64,000 nucleotides of DNA, taken from assembly GCF_014191775.1 (NCBI RefSeq), contig NZ_JACHXA010000002.1:248001-312000 (forward strand), in the 5' to 3' direction. Shown one piece after another: positions 55,992 through 63,803 of this stretch. Under the pieces are notes generated by a model, which was not told where the DNA came from, made no database searches, and was given only the letters and a program-made list of their open reading frames with translations. The stretch's first letter is position 1. Every line of letters starts with the position of its first letter. The position numbers were made by a program, and so were the translations under genes. This DNA is from Limibacillus halophilus (lineage in GTDB: Bacteria; Pseudomonadota; Alphaproteobacteria; Kiloniellales; CECT-8803).

Positions 55992-56567
55992 ATGCCTCAC
56001 GGCACAGAGTTCAAGAATCTAGGAACAAAACTCAGGCAAGCGCGTCGTACAAAGCGCCTCACTCTGAAGATAGTGGCCGAACGTGTAGGCTGCTCCGAAA
56101 GCATGCTGTCGAAGATCGAATGCGAAAAGACGGTGCCGTCTTTGCGGATGCTGCACCGGATAGTATCGGTGTTGGATACGAGCATCAGTGTCTTGTTTTC
56201 AGAAGAAAGCGGCGGCGACGCCCATATCTATCGCAGTGGCCAACGGCCTGTGGTGATCATCGACGATGAGAACGCCCAGAATTTAATTCGCCTGGAGCGA
56301 CTGGTTCCTCGGATTGACGACCAGATTATCGATGGCAATGTGCACATCATTGGCCCTGGTGCCTACAATGGTGGTGAGATCAATCATCTGGGCCAGGAAG
56401 TAGGCTTCGTGCTGGAAGGGACCTTTGAACTGCAAGTGGGCGCCGAAAAATACCTTCTTAATCAAGGTGATTCTTTCTTCTTCCGCTCTGACCTGCCGCA
56501 CAGCTATCGAAACCCTGGAAACGTCACGGCGAAAGTAATTTGGATCAATTCGCCACCGACCTTCTAA
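55992..56567 (+). CDS. HTH-cupin (XRE family) transcriptional regulator
   Basis: A 191-residue regulator starting at the ATG at 55992 (MPHGTEFKNLG), with AGGA upstream; a TTG lies 18 nt earlier. Residues about 10-65 form an XRE helix-turn-helix (LTLKIVAERVGCSESMLSKI with the recognition helix). Residues about 105-185 form a cupin with GPGAYNGGEINHLGQEVGFVL, GTFELQVG and FFFRSDLPHSYRNPG. Such proteins sense small ligands and usually repress catabolic genes such as puuR-like polyamine sets. Being divergent from the amidase-importer operon, it most likely controls that operon. Confidence 0.9.
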   Translation: MPHGTEFKNLGTKLRQARRTKRLTLKIVAERVGCSESMLSKIECEKTVPSLRMLHRIVSVLDTSISVLFSEESGGDAHIYRSGQRPVVIIDDENAQNLIRLERLVPRIDDQIIDGNVHIIGPGAYNGGEINHLGQEVGFVLEGTFELQVGAEKYLLNQGDSFFFRSDLPHSYRNPGNVTAKVIWINSPPTF

Positions 56568-56826
56568 TCCTCTACTCATTGGAAGTTTTTGGCGTGACAG
56601 TACAAAATGTGGACTCACGCAAAGCCGGGCAGCTAAGGGACAACCGTGGACGTGGTCAACAAACTGTTGGGCCCGATGATATCGGTGTTGCACCCTTGTT
56701 CGGCTTTGGCCATAGCTTGATCATCGACCGTGAAGCGAAATGCCGCCTCAAAGTGCAAAACCTGCCCTTCGCGTGGCCAAATTGCGATTTGCAGCAGTAC
56801 TAGTGGATTGATTCAAAGGAATAATA
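56568..56826. other. Unassigned interval after the regulator
   Basis: An open frame from a GTG at 56594 to 56803 would encode about 69 residues, but it lacks a clear ribosome binding site and I recognise nothing in it. Remnants of a degraded gene are possible. No tRNA, repeat or strong hairpin is visible. Confidence 0.4.
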
Positions 56827-57076
56827 TTGCCGGACGACCAAAAGAACAAAGGCGCCCCTGTGCCAAGCGACACCTACTACAGGCACGACAATGCTTTGTT
56901 TCGCAAGTGCATGGGAGATAGTGATTCGAGGGTGGCCGTCGATGATGTCCTGCAGGGCGATAGGTGGGTCCCCTATAACGGCGACTGCCTGGAGCCTGTA
57001 TTTTTTTGAATCGAAAGCCGCTGCCACGGTCGAAAAATGGATCGCGGGAACCAATCGAGATTCAGACCGGGACTGA
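56827..57076 (+). pseudogene. Small unknown gene, frame broken at a run of seven T
   Basis: A TTG start at 56827 has AAAGGA 6 nt upstream. The frame runs 60 codons to a TGA formed by the T7 run at 57001-57007. Removing one T restores a single frame of about 82 residues (ending AGTNRDSDRD) that continues smoothly through EPVFF-ESKAAATVEKW and stops at 57076, 11 bp before the convergent EAL gene. The product is hydrophilic and unrecognised. The break may be a sequencing error, a real pseudogene mutation or transcriptional slippage. Confidence 0.5.
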
Positions 57077-57087
57077 CAGTTCATTCA

Positions 57088-58779
57088 TCAGCTTGACTTG
57101 GTATCCAACCAGCTAAGCATATCCGCCTGGGGCATCGGTCGTGCAAACCAATAGCCCTGGAACATGTCGCAGTCGTTATCGCAAAGCCAATGCATGGTCG
57201 CTTCGTCCTCAACACCTTCAGCAACACTTGTAAGCCCAAACTCCTTTGCCATATCGATGGCATGGCGCACGATGCACTGATTCTGCGACGAGAGCACGAC
57301 GTCCTTGATAAAAGCCCGATCCAGCTTGATCGTGTCGGCTGGAATATCCCGCAAGTAAGCGAGCGACGAATAGCCTGTTCCGAAATCATCGATGGCTATC
57401 GTGATGCCCATTTCTCGAAGGGCTTCGAGCACGGGAACAGCGACCGCCCAATCGCGCACCAAAGCGGTTTCCGTTACCTCAAGCTCCAGCCGCCTGAGAA
57501 AGTTGGGATTGCTACGAAAGAGGCCGGATAGACGTTCTGGAAAGCGCTCGTCCGTCACGTCTTCCCCCGACAGGTTGACTGAAATTCTGCTGTCCGCCGG
57601 TTGATCTTCGATATTCAGACTACCGATGTAGGCAAATGCGCTTCTGAGCGCGTGAGTCGTAATGGCACCGCGCAGATGTGAGCGTTCGGCCAAGGGAATG
57701 AACTGGTCTGGGGGGATGAATCCCCGTTCCGGATGGTTCCAGCGGACCAGAAGTTCTGCGCCACAAAAGGAGAGATCCCGGCAGCGCGCCTTGGGCTGGG
57801 CGTAAAAGGCCAAGCCTTCATTCATCAAAGCCCGCCGGAGTTCGGCAAGCAGTTCGAGGTTCTCCTTCCGGAGGTCGTTCGTGCGCCTGTCGAAGGAGTG
57901 AACTTGAGCACTGGTCAGCGCGCCGTCGGCAATGGCCGCAGCGGCGGCGCGAAGCAGTTCCTCGGATTCACTCGCATCGTCGGGCGATATGGCAACGCCC
58001 GCTTCGAGCGATAGCACCAATGCGACACCAGTGGCGTCTTCACTATTCTCGAGAATCTCCAAAATCTGCGCCGTAATTTGCATAGCATCAGAACGGTCGC
58101 AATCCGGGAGGAATACATTGAGGCGATCACGGCCTGAGCGGCCCAAAACCGACGCCTCAGGGACCGCGCTGCTAAGCCGGGCCGAGGCACTTTGAATTGC
58201 CGCTTCATAGGCTTCCAGACCAAACGCCACGATCAGTTCGTCATAATTTTTAACCGCAAACTGGATCATCGCGTCGCGCTGGTTTTCAGGGCGATTTACA
58301 AAGCAATCCGATATGTTATGGAGGAATGCGGAGGTTCGGTAGAGTTTGGTTTCACTGTCATAGTTCAACGCCTCGACAATCTTTTCGTTGCGCGCGTTCA
58401 GGGCCCAACGAAAGCCCCCCACAAGAATGCCGAACCCGGTAAAGTAGACTCCCCGTAAGCTCCAATTGACGAATGACTGCTCTTGGCCAGTCGCAACATC
58501 TAATGGCATTAGGGGGCCCATCAAGGTTGCACCTGCAACGCCTGCAGCAACGCCGCCAGGAGGACCAAACACAAATGCGCTGATTATGATCGGCACATAG
58601 ACCAGATGGACATGCGGCAGAGCCGATCCGCCGGACAGGAAAACAACCCACCAACACAGGAGCAGAAGGCTTATAACTATAAGAATAAACAGCGCCCGTC
58701 TTGGCAGGCCACCCGACTGCAAATCAATCACAAACCCGCCCCCTCTCTGCCGTATAGGTTTGCCTAAAGGAAGAATCAT
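57088..58779 (-). CDS. Membrane-anchored EAL c-di-GMP phosphodiesterase with degenerate GGDEF domain
   Basis: A 563-residue protein. Three or four transmembrane segments fill about residues 27-122 and resemble DUF4118-type sensor membrane domains. A GGDEF-like domain (about 140-300) lacks the GGDEF signature; the matching spot reads GRSGRDRL. The EAL domain (about 310-560) keeps the probable metal and catalytic residues in CGAELLVRWNHP, VNLSGEDV, LELEVTETA, DDFGTGYSSLAYL, IKLDRAFI, AEGVEDEA and QGYWFARP. Phosphodiesterase activity is likely and cyclase activity unlikely. A GTG at 58731 with AGAGGGGG upstream is a better-supported start than the ATG at 58779. Confidence 0.88.
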   Translation of the reverse strand: MILPLGKPIRQRGGGFVIDLQSGGLPRRALFILIVISLLLLCWWVVFLSGGSALPHVHLVYVPIIISAFVFGPPGGVAAGVAGATLMGPLMPLDVATGQEQSFVNWSLRGVYFTGFGILVGGFRWALNARNEKIVEALNYDSETKLYRTSAFLHNISDCFVNRPENQRDAMIQFAVKNYDELIVAFGLEAYEAAIQSASARLSSAVPEASVLGRSGRDRLNVFLPDCDRSDAMQITAQILEILENSEDATGVALVLSLEAGVAISPDDASESEELLRAAAAAIADGALTSAQVHSFDRRTNDLRKENLELLAELRRALMNEGLAFYAQPKARCRDLSFCGAELLVRWNHPERGFIPPDQFIPLAERSHLRGAITTHALRSAFAYIGSLNIEDQPADSRISVNLSGEDVTDERFPERLSGLFRSNPNFLRRLELEVTETALVRDWAVAVPVLEALREMGITIAIDDFGTGYSSLAYLRDIPADTIKLDRAFIKDVVLSSQNQCIVRHAIDMAKEFGLTSVAEGVEDEATMHWLCDNDCDMFQGYWFARPMPQADMLSWLDTKSS

Positions 58780-58898
58780 ACCCGGTCACGGCAAAATCCA
58801 TAGAAAAAAACAATCTAAAATTGGAAATTACTGCAAACCGCTTACCATCGGTCGCCGCCAATCAGACAAAGCGGTTCAGGCACAAGACAGGAATCTTC

Positions 58899-59876
58899 TC
58901 AAAGACCTCGGTACGATTTGTACCAATCCACGAACCTGGGTATCCCTTCGGCGATCGTGGTTCGGGGTTGAAAGCCGTGGTCTCGCTGAATAGCGGTGAT
59001 GTCGGCACTGGTTTGCGGAACATCGCCCGGTTGCAGGGGCAAGAACTCCTTGCTTGCAGTCTGCCCCAAGGCGTCTTCCAGGACGGCAATCATATCCAGC
59101 AGGGACTCCGGATGGTTGTTGCCGATGTTGTAAAGGCGTTGCGGCGCAGCCTGCCCATCGTCGCGAGGCGGTGCATCGAGCGTCGCCAAGACGCCTTGGA
59201 CAATATCATCGATGAATGTGAAATCGCGCTTCATCCGGCCGTGGTTGAAGACCTTGATCGACCGCCCCGCCAAGATAGCCTCGGTGAACAACCACATGGC
59301 CATGTCCGGCCGTCCCCAAGGACCATAGACGGTAAAGAAGCGCAGACCGGTCAACGGCATGCGATAAAGATGAGCATAGCAATGGCTCATCAGTTCGTCG
59401 GCCTTCTTGGTCGCCGCATAAAGCGATACCGGCGCATCTACCCTGTCGGCTTCCGAGAAAGGCACCTTGGTGTTGCCGCCGTAAACCGAGCTGGACGATG
59501 CATAAACCATATGCTCGAACCCATCCATTCGCCGACAGAGCTCGAGCATGTTTAGGTGTCCGACGAGATTGGCCTGGACATAGGCATGCGGGTTCTCGAT
59601 CGAATGCCGAACACCGGCCTGTGCGGCCAGATGCACCACACGGCGCAAACGCTGTCCCGCCAGCGCCGCTTTCAAGGCTTCGGCATCGGCTATATCAACC
59701 TGATGAAAACCGAACCCAGGCATCGCCAGTAGCCTGGCGAGACGGTCCGCCTTCAGTTGCGGTGAATAGTAGGTGTTGAGATTGTCGATCCCCACCACGG
59801 ATTCCCCACGATCGAGCAACGCACGTGCCGTGTGATAACCGATGAACCCGGCGGCGCCGGTGACGAGGTAGGTCAT
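58899..59876 (-). CDS. NAD-dependent sugar epimerase, UDP-glucuronate 4-epimerase type
   Basis: A 325-residue extended SDR protein. The cofactor loop is TGAAGFIGYHTA, then IDNLNTYYSPQLKADRLARL, LAAQAGVRHSIENP, ASSSSVYGGNTKVPF and the catalytic YAATKKA. The YYSPQLK and GRPDMAMWLFTEAI segments match the UDP-glucuronate 4-epimerases of rhizobial type (LpsL) that supply UDP-galacturonate for surface polysaccharide. The start overlaps the galE stop by ATGA, so the two epimerases are made together. Confidence 0.88.
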   Translation of the reverse strand: MTYLVTGAAGFIGYHTARALLDRGESVVGIDNLNTYYSPQLKADRLARLLAMPGFGFHQVDIADAEALKAALAGQRLRRVVHLAAQAGVRHSIENPHAYVQANLVGHLNMLELCRRMDGFEHMVYASSSSVYGGNTKVPFSEADRVDAPVSLYAATKKADELMSHCYAHLYRMPLTGLRFFTVYGPWGRPDMAMWLFTEAILAGRSIKVFNHGRMKRDFTFIDDIVQGVLATLDAPPRDDGQAAPQRLYNIGNNHPESLLDMIAVLEDALGQTASKEFLPLQPGDVPQTSADITAIQRDHGFQPRTTIAEGIPRFVDWYKSYRGL

Positions 59877-60907
59877 GACGCCAACCCGTTTTGCTCACCG
59901 GGCATTGCCATGGGCCTGAAGAACCTCCGCTTATGCCAAGCCCAGGCATCTCCGATGATGGTATCCAAATCGGAACGTTCGGGCGTCCATCTCAAAAGGC
60001 TCTGCGCCAGCCTTGGATCCGCGACCAGGCGCGGCGGATCGCCTGCACGTCTCGGGAACGGCTCGGCTGATATCACTTTTCCCGTGACGGCGCGGCAACG
60101 GGCTATGACCTCGGCGACCGAGGCCCCGGACCCGGTTCCCAGATTGATCGCCGCCGATGCGCCGCCGCCCAAAAGGTGCTCCAGCGCTGCAACGTGCGCA
60201 GCAGCCAAATCGCATACGTGGATGTAATCCCGTATGGCGGTACCGTCTTCTGTCGGGTAGTCGTCACCATAAACCGAGATACGCTCGCGACGGCCGAGCG
60301 CGGCATCCAATACCAAAGGGATCAAGTGTGTTTCGGGCTGGTGAGCTTCACCGATCTCAACGTCGGGATCGGCACCGGCAGCGTTGAAGTAGCGCAAACG
60401 TACCGATCGCAAATCATGAGCTACGTCGTAAGCTTCCATGATTTTCTCTGCCGCCAACTTGCTGGCTCCATAGGGATTGACCGGCTCTTTTGGTTGCCGC
60501 TCGTCAATCAGGTCCACGTTGGGTTCACCATAAACTGCCGCAGTCGAGGAAAAGACCAAATGCCCGACACCCCCGCGCTGCATCGCTTCGAGCAGCCGCA
60601 GGGTACCGTTCAGATTGATATCCCAGCAAGCGCCCGGGTCTCGCACGGACTCCGATACAACGATCAATCCGGCAAAATGGAGAACCGCGATCGGTTGCGT
60701 CTGTTCAATCGCCGCCTGCAGACCTGCGCCGTCGCGCACATCCCCCTCTATCAAAGGGCCCCATTTCACAAACTCTCGATGGCCGCCGGACAAGTTGTCG
60801 TAAACAACGGGTTCAAACCCGGCTCGGGCAAGAGCCTTGCAGCAGTGGCTTCCAATGTAGCCTGCGCCGCCTGTCACCAGGACGGTTTTGTTCCTGTCGT
60901 CAATCAC
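59873..60907 (-). CDS. galE: UDP-glucose 4-epimerase
   Basis: A 344-residue epimerase interconverting UDP-glucose and UDP-galactose. It begins VLVTGGAGYIGSHCCKAL, with YDNLSGGHREFV, FAGLIVVSESVRDP, SSTAAVYGEP and the catalytic YGASKLA. RLRYFNAAGADPD and RDYIHVCDLAAAH are GalE hallmarks. A direct link to exopolysaccharide or lipopolysaccharide sugar supply is suggested by the coupled UDP-glucuronate-type epimerase. Confidence 0.95.
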   Translation of the reverse strand: MIDDRNKTVLVTGGAGYIGSHCCKALARAGFEPVVYDNLSGGHREFVKWGPLIEGDVRDGAGLQAAIEQTQPIAVLHFAGLIVVSESVRDPGACWDINLNGTLRLLEAMQRGGVGHLVFSSTAAVYGEPNVDLIDERQPKEPVNPYGASKLAAEKIMEAYDVAHDLRSVRLRYFNAAGADPDVEIGEAHQPETHLIPLVLDAALGRRERISVYGDDYPTEDGTAIRDYIHVCDLAAAHVAALEHLLGGGASAAINLGTGSGASVAEVIARCRAVTGKVISAEPFPRRAGDPPRLVADPRLAQSLLRWTPERSDLDTIIGDAWAWHKRRFFRPMAMPGEQNGLAS

Positions 60908-61037
60908 ACGGTTAACCTACCTGCTCGCGTTGGCCCAAAGAAGCCACGCGAGAATGGCCCGATTTGCCATGCTCCGTCCAGCCACGATGACAGAAAGATC
61001 CCCGCCGGCGGAATCGTTATGCCCAACCGGCCACCCT

Positions 61038-62795
61038 TCAGGTTTTGGCTGGGCGGCAATTCCCGCTTGCTTCCAGATCGCTCGCTTCTTCCGGCAGTTT
61101 CTGGCGCTTTTTAGCCGGTTTGTCGGATCCGCTGGCCGCATCACGTTTACGCAGACGACTCTGCGCAAGTTCTCCGCGGCTCTCCAATATCGGATAGGCA
61201 ACTGACGTCAGGTGGCCATTGATGCGCTTCAGATCACGAATTACGTCAAGATGAAGCGCCGAGGTTTCAATGGATTCCTGGCGCCCGGCGCTTACCCGTT
61301 CGAAGTGCAATTCGGCCAGTTTCTGCTCAAGCGCGCGAATGGTGACTTTCTGGTCGAGCAACTGACGCGCAAGCCCGGCGTCTTCGGAAACAAACACGTT
61401 CAGCGCCAAGCCAAGGTTATCCATGACGACGGCGTGGAGTTTCTCGATTTCCTTCAGCCCACTGGAGGAGAACAGCAGACGGTTCTTAATCTTCTTGGCG
61501 GCTAACTCCATCAAGTTCTTGTCGATGATATCGCCGATGTGCTCCAGATTGGTCGTGAAGGTTAGGATGGCCGTATGCCGCTGACTTTCCTCGCGATCCA
61601 TTTCCTCTCGGGACAGGCGTGTCAGATAGATCTTTATGGCCTCATAGAGCTTATCCACGTCGTCATCGCGTGTGGATATTTCACGAAGCAACTTCTGATC
61701 GTCCTTGCAGAAGACCTCCATCGACTGCCGCAACATCTGCTCCACCATGTCGCCGAGACGCAACGTTTCGCGCGCGGCACTGGCAAGAGCCACGGACGGC
61801 GTGTCGACGGCATCAGGGTCGAGATAACGCGGGCGGCTGTCGTCTTCCTCCTGCTCGACATCCGGCAACAGGCGTTCCAACAGCTTGGCCACAACGCCGG
61901 TTAGCGGCAGGAACACCAACGCGACAGCCAAGTTGAATCCGGTATGGGCATTGACGATAAGACGCGGCGAGTCCCCTTCTAGGCGCTCCAACAACGCAAG
62001 GCACTCCGGCAGGAAGCCCAGCAGCAACGCCGCACCTGCAAACCGCATCATCAAGTTGCCGACCGGAGGACGCCTGGCCAGCGCGCCAGACCCGGCGGTC
62101 ATAGCGACCGGAGCGATAGCGCCGCCAACATTGGCACCCAAGACCAGCGCCAGACCCAGCAGCGGTTCGATAATTCCCGCCGTCGCCAACGACATGAACA
62201 ACAGCACCATCGCCAGGCTGGAGTGCGCGAGCCAAGTCAATACCGCAGCTACCAGGAACGCGATCAAGGGCTCGTCGCCCAGGCGTTCCATGAGCAGCGG
62301 AAGAATCTCCGACCCTCGAAGCGCGGCCGACGATCCCACAATCAGCTTCAACGATAGAAGCATAAGTCCAAGCCCGACCCCGGCCCTCCCGAGCTGGCGA
62401 ATGAGCGCCCGCTCACTGCTGAGGAACGCCGTAACACCCGCCACGATCAACAACGGCGAAAGGCTCTTCAAATCGAACGAAAAAACCTGGGCGACAAGCG
62501 TCGAGCCAACATCGGCGCCTAGCATGATCGCCAAGGCGGCAGCCGTGGTCATCATGGCGCGGCTTGCGAAACCCGCGACGACCAATGCCGTTGCCGTTGA
62601 ACTCTGCAACAGCCCTGTAACCAAAATCCCGAAGAAGAAAGCGCGCAATCGGCTAGAAGTGCCAGCGGCAACCATGCGCCGCAACCATGCGCCGAACGCG
62701 CGCGTGATCCCGGTCCGCACCATGCGAACGCCCCACAGCAGGAGCGCCACGCCGCCGACAAGGTTGATGATCACTTCAGTGCCACTGAGGTCCAT
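61038..62795 (-). CDS. Na/Pi cotransporter family protein with PhoU-like C-terminus
   Basis: A 585-residue protein. The N-terminal half has two Na/Pi cotransporter repeats, each with the QSSTA-type motif: GLLQSSTATALVVAGFASRAM near residue 60 and WLAHSSLAMVLLFMSLA near residue 190. The C-terminal half (about 330-550) is a helical PhoU-like domain. Such NptA-like proteins move phosphate, and some act as exporters or sensors. A Pho-box-like repeat lies 124-141 bp upstream. Confidence 0.9.
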   Translation of the reverse strand: MDLSGTEVIINLVGGVALLLWGVRMVRTGITRAFGAWLRRMVAAGTSSRLRAFFFGILVTGLLQSSTATALVVAGFASRAMMTTAAALAIMLGADVGSTLVAQVFSFDLKSLSPLLIVAGVTAFLSSERALIRQLGRAGVGLGLMLLSLKLIVGSSAALRGSEILPLLMERLGDEPLIAFLVAAVLTWLAHSSLAMVLLFMSLATAGIIEPLLGLALVLGANVGGAIAPVAMTAGSGALARRPPVGNLMMRFAGAALLLGFLPECLALLERLEGDSPRLIVNAHTGFNLAVALVFLPLTGVVAKLLERLLPDVEQEEDDSRPRYLDPDAVDTPSVALASAARETLRLGDMVEQMLRQSMEVFCKDDQKLLREISTRDDDVDKLYEAIKIYLTRLSREEMDREESQRHTAILTFTTNLEHIGDIIDKNLMELAAKKIKNRLLFSSSGLKEIEKLHAVVMDNLGLALNVFVSEDAGLARQLLDQKVTIRALEQKLAELHFERVSAGRQESIETSALHLDVIRDLKRINGHLTSVAYPILESRGELAQSRLRKRDAASGSDKPAKKRQKLPEEASDLEASGNCRPAKT

Positions 62796-62918
62796 CGCGA
62801 CTTCCGATCGGACAAGGGTTAAAGAACCACCATGCCCGGACAGTTCCCAACCAGGAACCCGGGCACGATCCAGAAAAATCGAAGGGCAGCACGGAGAAAC
62901 TTACGAATCACCGCCGCG

Positions 62919-62936
62919 CCGTAATAAAACTGTAAC
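62919..62936 (+). promoter_or_regulatory. Pho-box-like direct repeat
   Basis: CCGTAAT-AAAA-CTGTAAC gives two 7-bp half sites 11 bp apart, matching the CTGTCAT-N4-CTGTCAT PhoB consensus at 5 of 7 positions each. It lies upstream of the Na/Pi cotransporter gene, but in the orientation opposite to that gene. PhoB control is plausible, not shown. Confidence 0.3.
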
Positions 62937-63126
62937 ATTCTCAGCCGCAAAACGAAATGGCAGTTCTTGCCGCCCCGCCGTTCCGATCCCCTTATTAGCG
63001 ACCGGGCCGGGATGATCATAGGCCATCCTTGAACAGGTCAATCACCGACGATCGCCTACGACTTTGTCGTGCCGCGAATGGTGAAAAATATACGAAATTG
63101 ATTCGAAGTCTCTCTTACAGCTTGAT

Positions 63127-63150
63127 CTATATCATTTCGATATATATCAA
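63127..63150. promoter_or_regulatory. AT-rich inverted repeats before the PadR gene, candidate operator
   Basis: Within this stretch, TATATC and GATATA form an inverted repeat around ATTTC, and GATATATATC is a perfect 10-bp palindrome overlapping the second arm. It lies about 40-65 bp before the PadR start, where a self-regulating PadR protein would be expected to bind. Exact bounds are approximate. Confidence 0.35.
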
Positions 63151-63190
63151 ATCGCCATATTATCGACAAAACAAGCGAGTTGTAAAAGCA

Positions 63191-63802
63191 ATGGACACCA
63201 AAGCCCTATGCTTGGCCGTGCTCAGTCGCGGCGAGGCCAGTGGATATGAAATCAAGAAGTCACTTGAGAGTATTCCCATCAGTGCCTTGCAAGAGGTTTC
63301 TTTCGGGTCGATCTATCCTGCGCTCAACAAGCTGACTGAAGAAGAATGCGTAGTCTGTCGCCAGGAGACCCAAACAAAGCGTCCGGACAAGAAAGTCTAC
63401 GCGTTGACGGACCTTGGAATGACCAGGTTGATAGAACGTCTGGAGCAGGAACCGGCGCCTGATCGGTTTCGCTCCGATTTCCTCTTCACCTTGAGCTTTG
63501 CGCACTTTCTGGAGCCCTCGCTGGTCCGACGGTTAATCGATGATCGCATCGCGTTTTACGAAACCAGGATCCAGGAAATGGAAGGGTGCGATCTGACAAG
63601 CGCCACACCAGGAGGGCGTTTCGTGCATGGTTTTGGGCATGCGGTTTATCAGGGCGCCTTGACTTATCTCAGGCAGCAACGCGCCGAACTCTTGGCGGCG
63701 CTAAGCGACCCTGCCCACAACAAAACTCAATCAATCAGACCTGCAAGCGGCATGAAACCGACTGCCAGTCCGTATAAAGAATCGGGACAATTAGGAAATT
63801 GA
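63191..63802 (+). CDS. PadR family transcriptional regulator
   Basis: A 203-residue regulator starting at the ATG at 63191 (MDTKALCLAVLSRG). The N-terminal winged helix has SGYEIKKSLE, the FGSIYPALNKL recognition region and KKVYALTDLGM, all typical of PadR. The C-terminal Vir-type helical dimerisation domain spans about residues 95-175. PadR proteins usually repress neighbouring efflux genes. The next gene starts 1 bp after its stop and encodes an efflux adaptor, so the pair fits that pattern. Confidence 0.92.
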   Translation: MDTKALCLAVLSRGEASGYEIKKSLESIPISALQEVSFGSIYPALNKLTEEECVVCRQETQTKRPDKKVYALTDLGMTRLIERLEQEPAPDRFRSDFLFTLSFAHFLEPSLVRRLIDDRIAFYETRIQEMEGCDLTSATPGGRFVHGFGHAVYQGALTYLRQQRAELLAALSDPAHNKTQSIRPASGMKPTASPYKESGQLGN

Positions 63803-63803
63803 G

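Larger units (their letters stand above)
62796..63190. other. Divergent intergenic region before the PadR gene
   Basis: About 395 bp between the Na/Pi cotransporter start (minus) and the PadR start (plus). It contains a Pho-box-like direct repeat at 62919-62936 and an AT-rich palindromic stretch at about 63127-63150. An open frame in the PadR frame starts at 63029, but its extra residues (to MDTKALC) look non-coding. Confidence 0.5.

Noticed and set aside
56800-57084. A 94-codon minus-strand frame across the small T7-interrupted gene
   Set aside because: It has no evident ribosome binding site. The plus-strand frame has a good one, and the plus-strand product has a more protein-like composition. 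It is still the main rival reading of this interval.
61885-63015. A 376-codon plus-strand frame opposite the Na/Pi cotransporter gene
   Set aside because: Ser/Ala/Thr-rich antisense product without motifs; the opposite strand has clear QSSTA-type transporter motifs.
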